Assembly: GCA_018902755.1 (NCBI GenBank)
Contig: JAHIQI010000030.1
Span: 1 to 64,000, forward strand
Origin: Pseudomonadota bacterium
Lineage (GTDB): Bacteria; Desulfobacterota; Desulfarculia; Desulfarculales; Desulfarculaceae
Length of the DNA stretch: 64,000 nt
Reading direction: 5' to 3'
Numbering within the stretch: position 1 is the first letter of the stretch; each line of letters opens with the position of its first letter. The notes beneath the pieces were generated by a model, which was given only the letters and a program-made list of their open reading frames with translations, was not told the origin of the DNA and did no database searches. Made by a program: the position numbers and the translations under genes. Below, piece after piece: positions 41,389 to 50,318 of the stretch.

Positions 41389-43583
41389 CAGGCCGCCTCC
41401 TTGCCCACCCGCACCCAGGTCTCGTGCATGGCCATGTTGCCGGTGATGGAATCGAAGTCGTCGTTAAGCACCTGGGCGATGCAGGCGCCCTTGCCATAGA
41501 TGTTCTGCAAGCCGGGGCTCAGCACCCCGAAGCCGGTGGCCATGTACACCGTGTCCGGCCGGGTCTCATGGGTCACCTTGGCCTTGATGCGCTGCTTGCC
41601 CGCCTTGCTCTTCACCCACACCCAGTCGCCGTCTTTTATGTCCAGTTCCTGGGCCCGGTCCGGGTGTATCCACAGGTGGTTGGTGGGCTGAAACTTGGCC
41701 AGCAGGGCGTTGTTCTGGCTGGAGGACTGGGTGATGACCGCGTTGCGCCCCACCACCATGCGCATGCGGGCGAAGCCGCCGGGCTTGGGCGGGGTGTACA
41801 CCGGCATGGGCTCCAGGCCCATCTCGGCGTAGCGGCTGTTGAACAGCTCGATCTTGTGGGACTTGGTCTTGTATATCTTGCCCTCGTACACTCCGTAGAG
41901 CTTGGAGGGGTTGTAGTAGACCCCGTCGCGCTTCAGGGCGTCCATGCCTCCGGCCAGACCGGCCAGCTGCTTTTCGCGGAACTGCTCGATGGTGAAGTCG
42001 AAGTACTTGCCCATGCCCAAACGCTGGGCCACCTGCTGCATCACCCAGAACACCGGCTTGGACTCATACAGGGGAGCCACCACCGGGTCGCGCATGACCA
42101 CGCAGGCGCAGGCGCTGGAGCCCTGCTGGGCCGAGCAGGGGTCCTGGCGCTCCAGGTAGGTCTGGCTGGGCAGCACCAGGTCGGCCATCCAGGCGGTGTC
42201 GCTCATGTGGATGTCCATGGTCACCACGAACTCCATGGAGTTCAACATGGCCACGGTCTTGGAGCGGTTGGCCGCGGTCTGCATGGGGTTGGTGTGATAC
42301 ACGAAGAAGCCCTTCACCGGGTAGGGCTTGCCCTCGAGCACCGCGTCCCTGGCCAGCTTGAAGGATCCCTCCTCGGGGAACATGAGGGTGGCCTTGCCCG
42401 CGTCGATGCGGTCCTCGGGGTTTTTCTCGTAGAAGGGGGCCTCGAAGGGGATGCCCCCGCCCAGGCCCACCACCCTGGCGGCGGTGAGGCCGCCGGGCCG
42501 GTCCCAGTTGCCCAGCAGGGCGTTGACGATGGCATAGGAGCGGCGAATCTGAGTGGAGTCGGTGTAGTTGGAGCTGCGCCGTCCGGGGTAGACCATGGCC
42601 GCGGGGGCGGCGGCGGCCAGCTCACGGGCGATGCGCTCGATATCCTTGGCCGGTATGTCGCACTGCTCGGCCGCCCACTGGGGGGTGTAGGGCTTAACGT
42701 GCTTGGCGAGCTGCTCGATGCCGTAGGTCTTCTCGGCCACGAACTTCTTGTCGTAGAGGTTCTCGCTGATGAGCACGTGGGCGATGGCCAGCATGAAAGC
42801 CATGTCGGTGCGCGGCTTGATGGCGAACCACTCGTCGGCCTTGGCCGCGGTCTTGGTGTAGCGCGGGTCCAGCACCACCAGCTTGGCCCCGTTTTTCATG
42901 GCGGTCATCAGGTCCATGCTGTCCGGGGTCACCAGGGACTCGAAGCGGTTGGCTCCGGCCATGACCACGTACTTGGTGTAGAGCATGTCCGGAATGGGCA
43001 CCTCGCCGAAGGTGTCCAAAAAGGCCCGGGTGCCCGCGATGAGGCACATGGACTCGTGGCTCAGGGTGTTGTAGGAGCCGTAGACCTCGGCGAAGCGGTG
43101 CACGAAGGTGGACTGCATGTCCGAGCCCGCCATGAACATGAAGCCGCAGCGGGTGTACTGGTCGCCGATCTGCTTGAACTTGGCGGCCATGAGGTCCAGG
43201 GCCTGGTCCCAAGAAATGCGCTTGAACTTGCCCTCGCCGCGCTCGCCCACCCTGAGCAGGGGGTACTTGAGGCGGTCGGCCCCGTAGACCTGCTCCACCC
43301 CGGCGTTGCCCCTGGCGCAGAGCATGCCCCGGGATTTGAGGAACTTGGGGTTGGGGTCCAGCTTCTGGATCACCCCGTCCTGCACCCTGGCAATGAGGCT
43401 GCACTTGTTGAAGCACATGTCGCAGACGCTGTACTTGCTCTGAAAACCGGGTTTGATACCACCGGCGGCCTGGGCAGGCCTGGGCCCGGTGACACCACCG
43501 CCCACGGCAGCCGCCGCGCCGGCGGCTCCCGCCAATTTCAAAAAGCCCCGCCGGGAAATGCCTCGGCTGCTTGTCTGGGCCAT
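41388..43583 (-). CDS. Tat-exported molybdopterin oxidoreductase catalytic subunit (PsrA/PhsA-like)
   Basis: A 731-residue enzyme with a Tat signal (SRRGFLKLAG, about residues 10-40) and a [4Fe-4S] motif at Cys54, Cys57, Cys61 and Cys89. The probable Mo ligand is Cys180 in SHESMCLIAG. The bis-MGD-binding domains are complete (VVMAGANRFES, VVLDPRYTKTAAKADEWFAIKPRTDMAF, VYPGRRSSNYTDSTQIRR; C-terminal MMVNP-type LWIHPDRAQELDIKDGDWVWV). A Cys ligand is typical of polysulfide/thiosulfate reductases, nitrate reductases of Nap type and formate dehydrogenase-like enzymes. The rhodanese neighbours favour polysulfide, thiosulfate or tetrathionate as substrate; arsenate is less likely. Substrate is inference. 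Confidence 0.9.
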   Translation of the reverse strand: MAQTSSRGISRRGFLKLAGAAGAAAAVGGGVTGPRPAQAAGGIKPGFQSKYSVCDMCFNKCSLIARVQDGVIQKLDPNPKFLKSRGMLCARGNAGVEQVYGADRLKYPLLRVGERGEGKFKRISWDQALDLMAAKFKQIGDQYTRCGFMFMAGSDMQSTFVHRFAEVYGSYNTLSHESMCLIAGTRAFLDTFGEVPIPDMLYTKYVVMAGANRFESLVTPDSMDLMTAMKNGAKLVVLDPRYTKTAAKADEWFAIKPRTDMAFMLAIAHVLISENLYDKKFVAEKTYGIEQLAKHVKPYTPQWAAEQCDIPAKDIERIARELAAAAPAAMVYPGRRSSNYTDSTQIRRSYAIVNALLGNWDRPGGLTAARVVGLGGGIPFEAPFYEKNPEDRIDAGKATLMFPEEGSFKLARDAVLEGKPYPVKGFFVYHTNPMQTAANRSKTVAMLNSMEFVVTMDIHMSDTAWMADLVLPSQTYLERQDPCSAQQGSSACACVVMRDPVVAPLYESKPVFWVMQQVAQRLGMGKYFDFTIEQFREKQLAGLAGGMDALKRDGVYYNPSKLYGVYEGKIYKTKSHKIELFNSRYAEMGLEPMPVYTPPKPGGFARMRMVVGRNAVITQSSSQNNALLAKFQPTNHLWIHPDRAQELDIKDGDWVWVKSKAGKQRIKAKVTHETRPDTVYMATGFGVLSPGLQNIYGKGACIAQVLNDDFDSITGNMAMHETWVRVGKEAA

Positions 43584-43616
43584 TATCGACTCTCCGCTCC
43601 TGATACCGCTGTAAGG

Positions 43617-43650
43617 CCGGGACGCCGCGGCCGGGGGGCCGCGGCGCCGG
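43617..43650 (-). promoter_or_regulatory. GC-rich hairpin between cytochrome c and molybdoenzyme genes
   Basis: CGCCGCGGCC (43623-43632) pairs with GGCCGCGGCG (43637-43646), extended by CCGG on each side. No T-run follows, so it more likely affects mRNA stability or the ratio of cytochrome c to enzyme than ends transcription. Confidence 0.45.
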
Positions 43651-43656
43651 GATCAA

Positions 43657-43989
43657 CTACTTGCACTTGGCCGGGGAGGGGGAATCCTTGGCGTGGCCCC
43701 AGAGGTAGGCGTAGATGTCGCCCAGGTCCTTGTCGGACATCTTGGCCCACTCGGCCTTGCAGGGCACCTTGTCGCGGGCGTCAAAGGTGGTCTTCCACTG
43801 GGCCTGAGTCATGGAGATGGGGCTCAGCTCCTTGGCCTTGCCGTTTTCCACGTGACATACCCGGCAGTTTTTGCGGTAGAGGTACTTGCCCTTGCGGGAG
43901 TTGCCCGTGCCGCCGGAGGCCAGGGCCAGGCTCAGGCCGGCGCCGATGAAGCCGAGGACCAACAGAACCGCGATCAGACGCTTTAGCAT
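43657..43989 (-). CDS. Small periplasmic monoheme cytochrome c
   Basis: The 110-residue protein has a signal peptide (LIAVLLVLGFIGAGLSLALA) and one heme-binding motif CRVCH at about residues 42-46. The C-terminal KVPCKAEWAKMSDKDLGDIYAYLWGHAKD, with a Met for axial ligation, is typical of class I cytochromes. It is the first gene of the molybdoenzyme operon, with AAGGAGAC before the ATG, and sits about 100 bases below a consensus sigma-54 promoter. It probably exchanges electrons with the molybdoenzyme in the periplasm, which also allows an oxidising rather than reducing direction. Confidence 0.9.
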   Translation of the reverse strand: MLKRLIAVLLVLGFIGAGLSLALASGGTGNSRKGKYLYRKNCRVCHVENGKAKELSPISMTQAQWKTTFDARDKVPCKAEWAKMSDKDLGDIYAYLWGHAKDSPSPAKCK

Positions 43990-44098
43990 TGCTTTGTCTC
44001 CTTACGCCGCATCCGGCTCGAAGGCCGGAAGTTTTTTACAGATGTAAATTACGGTTGCTCACCCCGATGGCCGAAATCTTCCTTAGCCCTGGGAGCAA

Positions 44099-44114
44099 AG
44101 CAACAGGCGTGCCA
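44099..44114 (-). promoter_or_regulatory. Sigma-54 promoter of the cytochrome c-molybdoenzyme operon
   Basis: Read on the minus strand the site is TGGCACGCCTGTTGCT, matching the -24/-12 consensus TGGCACG-N4-TTGCW at every fixed position. Transcription would start near 44088, giving a leader of about 100 bases. A membrane-bound sigma-54 activator gene lies at 46703-49516. Confidence 0.8.
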
Positions 44115-44180
44115 CGTATTGTTAATATTTAATTTATTTCGATATAACTGGTAGTTATACGTATTGGCTTGCAGGAGAAA

Positions 44181-44245
44181 GTGTTAACGCAAGGGTGCAA
44201 TGTGTTAACTTTATTAACATCTATTAATGGTTTGCACCTGGGTGC
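44181..44245. promoter_or_regulatory. Candidate upstream activator sites for the sigma-54 promoter
   Basis: GTGTTAAC occurs twice, at 44181-44188 and 44202-44209, exactly 21 bases apart. The second copy forms the inverted repeat TGTTAA-N5-TTAACA (44203-44219). GCACC-TG-GGTGC (44234-44245) is another perfect dyad. These lie about 95-155 bases above the predicted start, the usual range for sigma-54 activator binding. Confidence 0.5.
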
Positions 44246-44520
44246 GTTTGGCCATGGCAATGTAGCCGTGACCGCCGCGGAGAAGTTGGAAGAGATACCT
44301 GATTGTTATAGGCTAGTTATTGAATATATCTTTTTGGTATAGGGTTTTAAGAAGGCGGAAACTATTTTCTGTCGGGAAGCGTTTTGAACAGCTTAACACC
44401 CGCCCACCAAACGGGGCAGCGGGGCGGCCCTGACCGAACTTTTTAACCTTTTATGATTAAATATGGCCTAGTTGAATTGAATTATCTGTAAGGCGGATGT
44501 GTAAAGGGTGCGGGCGGGTG

Positions 44521-46356
44521 TTAACCGTTAACAGTCGCATTCGGCTCGGCCTGGAGCCCGGCGCAAGAGGAGGATCCGGTGAGGGTGTAAAGCACGATGT
44601 CCCGGTCCAGGCCCTTGGGGCGCACCGAAAAACTGCGGCCCACCTGGATTTGCTCGGGCAACAGGTCGCGCACCTCCTGGGAGATGACCACCTCGCCGCC
44701 CTCGGCCTGGGCCTGGATGCGCTGGGTCAAATTCACCGGGCCGCCCACGATGCCGTACTTGGTGCGGGCGGCTGAGCCGATGTTGCCCACCACCACTTCG
44801 CCGAAGTTTAGCCCGATGCCGGTTTCAAGCTGGGGGTGCCCCTTTTCGACGGCTTCTTGGTTGAACTCCTCGGTGGCCTCCAACACCTCCAGGGCGCAGC
44901 ACACCGCCAAGCGCACCGCCTCGGCCTCGCCCTCCTCCAAGCTGTCGAAAAAGGCCAGCACCGCGTCGCCCAGGAAATCCACGATGATTCCATCGCGGCG
45001 CTGGATCACCTCGATCAGGCGCGAGAGGTAGCGGTTTATCACCACGATGGTCTCTTCGGGGCTCAGGGTGTCGCACATGGCCGTGAAGCCGCGCACATCG
45101 GTCATCATGATGGCCACCTTGCGCTTCTCCCCGCCCAAGAGGGTGGCCTCGGGCCGGGCCATGAGGCGACGCGCCACCGCCGGGTCCACGTAGCGGCCGA
45201 AGGTGTCGCGGATGTGCTCCTTTTCCTTTAGGCCCGCCACCATGGTGTTAAAGCTGTGGGCCAGGCGCAAAAACTCGTCGTTGCGCCGGGGCAAGGGCAC
45301 ATCCTGGTAGTGGCCCATGGCCACCTCGCGGGCGGCCTGGCAAACCTGGCGCACCGAGCCCGCCACTTGGCCGGTCACCGCGAAGATAAGCAAAAGCACC
45401 AAACCGATGCAGACCAGTCCCGCCGCCGCGTAGGCCTTGAGGAAATGCTGCACCGGCGCCAGCACCGCCTCTCCCCTGGTGATCATCACCAGGGACCAGG
45501 GGGCCCTGCCGAGGTGGTAGAAGCCGGCGACCTCCTTGGGCGGAACGCCCGGCCCCATGACGGTCCCCGAGGTCTTGGCCAACAACTCGGTGAGCAGCTT
45601 GATTTGGAAGGCGTCGCCCGAGCCTCCCAGGCGTCCTCCCAGGGGAATGGCCTCGGCCCCCCTTGCCAGCACTCGGCCGGTGTTGTCCACCAGATACACA
45701 TCGTCGCTCTTCCACCAGTTGAGGGCCCTCAGGTCCTCCAGGAGGTGGGAAAAGCGCATCACCACCTCCAGGCGGGCCACCGGCTGCTTGGCCTCGTCGC
45801 TGAGCTCAAAGGTCAGGGTCACCGTTTCGGCACCCACGGCGGCGTCCAGGCGGGGGCTGGTCACCTTGGCCACCTCCACCTGGTGGAAGCGCATGAAGCG
45901 CATGCCCCGGCCGGCGGCCGCCGCGCCGGCGCCTTGGGCCGCGCCCTGCCCCCGGCCCATGCCCATGCCGGGGGTGAAACTGCCACTGGGGGGCGGCATG
46001 TCCCCATCAGCCGCGTCGGCCGCATCGGCCGCATCGTTCAGGGTAAGCTTGGCCCGGGTCACCCCAGGCAGGCGGGCCAGTTGGTCTTCCCACTCCTTGG
46101 CGCTGTTGGGGGCCAAGCCGGTAAGGTTGTTCATGAGCTTGACCGCGTCCTCGGGCTGCTCCAGGCGCATGTCCACCGCGTGGGCCGCCCGCGCCAGGCT
46201 GAGCACCGCCAAGCCGCGCCACTGGTCCAGGAGGCTGCCCCGGGCGTAATAAAAGCCCACCGCCCCCAGGCCCAGCAAAAGCAGGGCCACGGGCAAGAGC
46301 AACAGCACCATCAGGCGCCGGCGCAGGCTGGTGAGGCCGAAAGCCAAGGGTTCCAC
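44521..46356 (-). CDS. Membrane receptor with HAMP and class III nucleotide cyclase domain
   Basis: A 611-residue protein. It has helix 1 at about 13-33, a periplasmic sensor (about 35-300), helix 2 at about 303-325, HAMP (about 326-380) and a cyclase (about 410-595). Both metal-binding Asp residues are present (MMTDVRGFT, FLGDAVLAFF), as is the Asn/Arg pair (GGPVNLTQRI). The sensor carries a low-complexity insert with DAADAADAADGD followed by a Gly/Met/Arg-rich run (about residues 110-150), absent from the other cyclase in the window. It is divergent from the sigma-54 activator gene and upstream of the molybdoenzyme operon, so it may sense related conditions. Confidence 0.88.
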   Translation of the reverse strand: MEPLAFGLTSLRRRLMVLLLLPVALLLLGLGAVGFYYARGSLLDQWRGLAVLSLARAAHAVDMRLEQPEDAVKLMNNLTGLAPNSAKEWEDQLARLPGVTRAKLTLNDAADAADAADGDMPPPSGSFTPGMGMGRGQGAAQGAGAAAAGRGMRFMRFHQVEVAKVTSPRLDAAVGAETVTLTFELSDEAKQPVARLEVVMRFSHLLEDLRALNWWKSDDVYLVDNTGRVLARGAEAIPLGGRLGGSGDAFQIKLLTELLAKTSGTVMGPGVPPKEVAGFYHLGRAPWSLVMITRGEAVLAPVQHFLKAYAAAGLVCIGLVLLLIFAVTGQVAGSVRQVCQAAREVAMGHYQDVPLPRRNDEFLRLAHSFNTMVAGLKEKEHIRDTFGRYVDPAVARRLMARPEATLLGGEKRKVAIMMTDVRGFTAMCDTLSPEETIVVINRYLSRLIEVIQRRDGIIVDFLGDAVLAFFDSLEEGEAEAVRLAVCCALEVLEATEEFNQEAVEKGHPQLETGIGLNFGEVVVGNIGSAARTKYGIVGGPVNLTQRIQAQAEGGEVVISQEVRDLLPEQIQVGRSFSVRPKGLDRDIVLYTLTGSSSCAGLQAEPNATVNG

Positions 46357-46702
46357 TCCCCTCCCCCGCCGAAGCCGCCGGGGGACTCGATGCGCTTAAA
46401 TATAGTATATACGAACCAGGAACGCACCAAACAAGCAAACCCCTAAATTTTATATATCATTTCGGGCCTTATCCCCCAAAAAATGACGGCGCGAACCCCG
46501 CGGGGATGATAAAATTCATCATGTAACCAACCCAAGCGAGGGCATAAATCGGTTTTTAGCGCCAGGCCCATAAATTCCCTCGGCCGCCCGCTCGCCGAAC
46601 CGGCGCGGCCCCCGGGCGCTGCTGAAATCCTCACCTTCGGACCTACACCCCCACGGCCACCAGGAAGGTTTTTCAACACGGCCCCCCTGGAGACTTTGCC
46701 CC
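46357..46702. other. Divergent gap between cyclase and sigma-54 activator
   Basis: Positions 46395-46520 are AT-rich. The dyad GATGA-N6-TCATC (46505-46520) is the only clear symmetric element. A minus-strand TATACT within GTATATACTATA (near 46400) could be the -10 of the cyclase gene, without a good -35. No gene is supported. Confidence 0.4.
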
Positions 46703-49516
46703 ATGCCCAAAGATAAAAACCTCGAGCTGAAGACCCGAACCCGCCCCGTGGCCCGGGCCACCTTTCTGCTCTACGCCGCCCTGATCCTGGCCGCCCTGCT
46801 CATCGGTTACGTCAGCTATCAATACTCCTTCAATATGATGGAAAAAAGCTACCAGAGCTTTTACTTGAACAAGGCCCAGATGATCGTGCACGCGGCCAAC
46901 ACCCACGCGGGACAATCCGACCGCGAGTTCCTGGACGCCTTGAATCAATACTGGCGGGATGCCGGCAACAAACCGGCCGATGAGTACGTCTGCGTGGTGG
47001 ATCAAAAGGGCGACCTCCTGCTGCACACCGCCCGGCCCAACTCGGTGGGCCAATACGCGGGGGACAACCCCATTTTGGACGGCTCGGCCTCGGACCCCAA
47101 AAAGCTCTGCGAGCTGGTGGTGGCCCAGTCCAACTACACGGGCAAATACATCTCCAGCGAGGGCAAGGATCAGATAGCCGCCTTCCACGCCATTGCCGGC
47201 CGCAAATGGATGCTGGGGGTGCACCGCTCCCGCTCGGCCCTCTACGCCGAGATCGAGGACGGCTTCCGGCCCCTGCTGGTGGGCTTCCTCTCGGTGTGCG
47301 GCATTCTCATGCCCGTGTTCCTCTTCCTGCTGTTCCGCACCTACAGCGGGGCCCAGCGCAAGCAACTCGCCTCCGAAAACGCCCTGCGCGAAAGCGAGCA
47401 GCGCTATCAATCCCTGGTGGACACCATGCCCCAGGGCCTGTGCCGCACCGACCGCGAGGGCAAGCTGACCTTTGCCAACCGAGCCCTGCTGGCCGACCTG
47501 GGAAAGACCCTGGAAAGCTGCCTGGGCAAGACCATGCCCCAGATCTACCCCGGCCCGGTGGCCCATAAATTCGTGGCCGACGAGTTGGAGGTAATCAGCA
47601 GCGGCCGCACCCTGGACGTGATCTACCAGCACCAATCACCCGAGGGCGGCCCGCCCCGTTTCGTGGAATCGGTGCGCCATCCGGTCTACGACGCCGACGG
47701 GGCCATCGTGGGCGTGCAGAGCATCTTCTGGGACGTGACCGACCGCAAGCTGGCCGAGGAGGACCTCAAGCGCACCAAAGCCCAGTTGGAGACCGTGCTG
47801 CAATCGGTGCCCTCGGGCATCTTCGCGGTGGACGACCAGTGCTGCTTTACCATCGTCAACCAGCAGGCGGAAAAGCTCATGGGCTTCGACCAGGCCGAGG
47901 CCCTGGGCAAGCCGGCCGCCCAGTTCATTCCCGACACCAAGCTCCACCGGGTCTTGGAAAGCGGCAAGCTGGAAATGGGCAAGCCCTTCGCCCACAACGG
48001 CCGCACCTTCCTGGTGAGCCGCAGCCCCATCCTGGAGCAGGGCGACATCATCGGCGCGGTGTCGGTGTTCCAGGACGAGTCCGAGCTGGAGGCGGTGCAA
48101 AAGCAGGTGGAGGAGCTTAGGCGGCTCAACGACGAGCTGTCCTCGCTGATCGAAAACTCCCACGACGGCATCCTGATCACCGGCACCGATCAGGTGCTCA
48201 CGGTGAACCCCAGCTTCGGGCGCATCACCGGCCTGGCCCCCTCATCCCTGGAGGGCCGCGACATCGGCGAACTGGACTCGGAGCGCCACGTGTGCATGGC
48301 CGTGGTGCAGGCGGTGTTCCGCCACGTCAAGAGCCACCGCTCCTCGGTCACCATGCGCCGCAAGCTCAAAAGCGGCAACGAGATATTCGTCACCGGCAAC
48401 CCGGTGCTGGACAACTTCGGCCAGGTGGTCAGGGTGGTGATGAACGTACGCGATGTGACCGAGCTGCACTCGTTGGGCGAGCGCATCAAGGCGCTCTCCT
48501 TGGCCTGCCTGGACGACGACCCGGCGGCGGCCGGGCCGGAAGCGGCCTACGGCATCGTGGCCGAGAGCCCGGCCACCCGCAACCTGCTGGACCTGGCGGT
48601 GCGCGTGGCCCAGGTGGACTCCACGGTTCTGTTGAGCGGCGAAAGCGGCGTGGGCAAGGACGTGCTGGCCAAGCTTATCCACAACCTGAGCAAGCGCCAC
48701 GACAAGCCCTTCGTGGGCCTTAACTGCGGGGCCATCCCCGAGCACCTGCTGGAGAGCGAGCTGTTCGGCTACGAGAAGGGCGCTTTCTCCGGGGCCGACC
48801 GCTACGGCAAGCCGGGCCTCTTGGAAGAGGCGGCCGGGGGCACCGTGTTCCTGGACGAGGTGGGCGAGCTGCCGCTCAACCTACAAGTGAAGCTCCTCAA
48901 GGTCTTGCAGGAGCAGCGTTGCCGCCGCCTGGGCAGCGTGAAGACCGTGGACCTTGACATCCGCATCCTGGCCGCCACCAACCGGGACCTCAAGCAGATG
49001 GTGGCCGACGGCCAGTTCCGCGAAGACCTTTTCTATCGCCTGTACGTGGTGCCCATCGAGGTGCCGCCGCTACGGGAGCGCCGCGAGGACATCCTGCCCC
49101 TGGCCCTGCGCTTCTTGAAGACCTACAACAAGAAGTACGAGGTGAGCCGCGCCCTGGGCCACGAGCTACTCAGGGTGCTGGAGACCTACCAGTGGCCGGG
49201 CAACGTGCGCGAGCTGCAAAACGTTATCGAGCGTTTGGCGGTGACCGCCGACGCCGACGTGCTGGAGCCGCGCCACCTGCCCCGCAACATGCACCAGGGC
49301 CCGGAAGATGCCCCGGCCCCGGTGGTGTGGGTCACCGAGGGTATGAAGCTGCGCGAGGCCCGCGACGAGTTGGAAAAGCAGCTCATCCAAAGGGCCCTGG
49401 CCCAGACCAAGAACACCCGCGAGGCGGCCAAGCTGTTGGGGGTCACCCACTCCACCGTGGTGCGCAAGGCCCAGAAGTACGACCTTCCCATCGACGGCAG
49501 CGCGACTTTGCACTAG
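46703..49516 (+). CDS. Membrane-bound PAS sensor/sigma-54-dependent transcriptional activator
   Basis: A 937-residue regulator. Helices at about 20-40 and 190-212 flank a single-Cache-like periplasmic sensor. Three PAS domains follow (about 230-350, 355-475, 480-595). The AAA+ domain (about 615-850) has Walker A GESGVGKD near 645, Walker B GGTVFLDEVGELP and the sigma-54 contact loop GAFSGA near 692, a Ser for Thr variant of GAFTGA. The C-terminus has a Fis-type helix-turn-helix (NTREAAKLLGVTHSTVVRKAQKY). It thus combines membrane sensing with direct activation without a histidine kinase. The only perfect sigma-54 promoter seen, at 44099, is the probable target. Confidence 0.92.
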   Translation: MPKDKNLELKTRTRPVARATFLLYAALILAALLIGYVSYQYSFNMMEKSYQSFYLNKAQMIVHAANTHAGQSDREFLDALNQYWRDAGNKPADEYVCVVDQKGDLLLHTARPNSVGQYAGDNPILDGSASDPKKLCELVVAQSNYTGKYISSEGKDQIAAFHAIAGRKWMLGVHRSRSALYAEIEDGFRPLLVGFLSVCGILMPVFLFLLFRTYSGAQRKQLASENALRESEQRYQSLVDTMPQGLCRTDREGKLTFANRALLADLGKTLESCLGKTMPQIYPGPVAHKFVADELEVISSGRTLDVIYQHQSPEGGPPRFVESVRHPVYDADGAIVGVQSIFWDVTDRKLAEEDLKRTKAQLETVLQSVPSGIFAVDDQCCFTIVNQQAEKLMGFDQAEALGKPAAQFIPDTKLHRVLESGKLEMGKPFAHNGRTFLVSRSPILEQGDIIGAVSVFQDESELEAVQKQVEELRRLNDELSSLIENSHDGILITGTDQVLTVNPSFGRITGLAPSSLEGRDIGELDSERHVCMAVVQAVFRHVKSHRSSVTMRRKLKSGNEIFVTGNPVLDNFGQVVRVVMNVRDVTELHSLGERIKALSLACLDDDPAAAGPEAAYGIVAESPATRNLLDLAVRVAQVDSTVLLSGESGVGKDVLAKLIHNLSKRHDKPFVGLNCGAIPEHLLESELFGYEKGAFSGADRYGKPGLLEEAAGGTVFLDEVGELPLNLQVKLLKVLQEQRCRRLGSVKTVDLDIRILAATNRDLKQMVADGQFREDLFYRLYVVPIEVPPLRERREDILPLALRFLKTYNKKYEVSRALGHELLRVLETYQWPGNVRELQNVIERLAVTADADVLEPRHLPRNMHQGPEDAPAPVVWVTEGMKLREARDELEKQLIQRALAQTKNTREAAKLLGVTHSTVVRKAQKYDLPIDGSATLH

Positions 49517-49583
49517 GTCGGCTGCGCCTAGCCAAGCCTACTGAATTTCTCGTTGGAATGGCCGGGGATATGTCGGAGCGGTC

Positions 49584-50318
49584 TTAGGCTCGCCACCAGA
49601 GCGCCACTGCGGTCAGCAGCAGCATGACAAACACCACGTAGCGGTAAAGCCGGTTGGAGGCCTTGGCAAAGGCCCAGAAGCCCAGGGCCGAGCCCGCGAT
49701 CACCGCCGGGCTGTAGATCAGGGTTCCCTTGAACACCTCCCAGGAAAACATCCCGCCGATCCCGTAGACCACGGTCATTAGAATGAACTGGGCGCTGAAA
49801 AAGGTGGCCAGGAAGCTCTTGGCCTCGCGGGGGTCGTCGGTCACCGACATGACGTACAGGGCCGCCTGAGGCCCGCCGATGGTGTAGGCCCCCAGAAAAG
49901 AGCCGCTGAGGAAGCCGCAGAAACGGCCCCACCAGGGGCTGTGGGCATAGCGGGTGGCCAGGGCCCGGCCCGCGGGCAGGGCGTTGAAAACCACCACCAC
50001 CGCGATGAACCCGGCCAGGGCCCTTTTGAGCACCACGTCGGGCAGGCTGTAGAGCATGAAGGTGCCGATGGCCAGGCCCACCAACGATCCCAGCACCAGG
50101 GGGCGCATGGGTTCCCAGGCAAAATGCCGCCGATAGTGCCAGGCCTGGTAGAGGAACAAGGCCAGGCAATAGGGGAATTGCAGGGCCACCGCCTCGTGGA
50201 TGGGCAGCAGCAGGGCCAGCAGAGGCACCGAGACCATGGCGAAGCCGAAGCCCGCGAAGCTCATGGTGAAGCCGCTGATAAGAAAGATGAGGCCCAGGGC
50301 CAGCTGCTCAGGCATCAC
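49584..50318 (-). CDS. TauE/SafE (TSUP) family permease
   Basis: The 244-residue protein has about eight membrane helices and the TSUP pattern: GFTMSFAGFGFAMVSVPLLALLLP at the N-terminus and the repeat SGSFLGAYTIGGPQAALYVMS in the second half. Family members export sulfite, sulfoacetate or other small organic anions. It is the last gene of the ABC operon and overlaps DUF1638 by 11 bases. In that setting it may export a demethylated product or sulfonate, but direction and substrate are not shown. The GTG at 50318 or ATG at 50315 could be the start. Confidence 0.88.
   Translation of the reverse strand: MMPEQLALGLIFLISGFTMSFAGFGFAMVSVPLLALLLPIHEAVALQFPYCLALFLYQAWHYRRHFAWEPMRPLVLGSLVGLAIGTFMLYSLPDVVLKRALAGFIAVVVVFNALPAGRALATRYAHSPWWGRFCGFLSGSFLGAYTIGGPQAALYVMSVTDDPREAKSFLATFFSAQFILMTVVYGIGGMFSWEVFKGTLIYSPAVIAGSALGFWAFAKASNRLYRYVVFVMLLLTAVALWWRA

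Larger units (their letters stand above)
43990..44520. other. Long AT-rich regulatory gap
   Basis: This 531-base gap is much more AT-rich than flanking genes and contains no supported reading frame. Besides the sigma-54 promoter and the candidate activator sites, positions 44280-44520 hold nothing I can name. The cyclase gene from upstream ends at 44521 without an obvious terminator. Confidence 0.6.

Noticed and set aside
41424..43949. An 841-codon open frame on the plus strand
   Set aside because: It is antisense to the molybdoenzyme gene, whose cofactor motifs are unambiguous.
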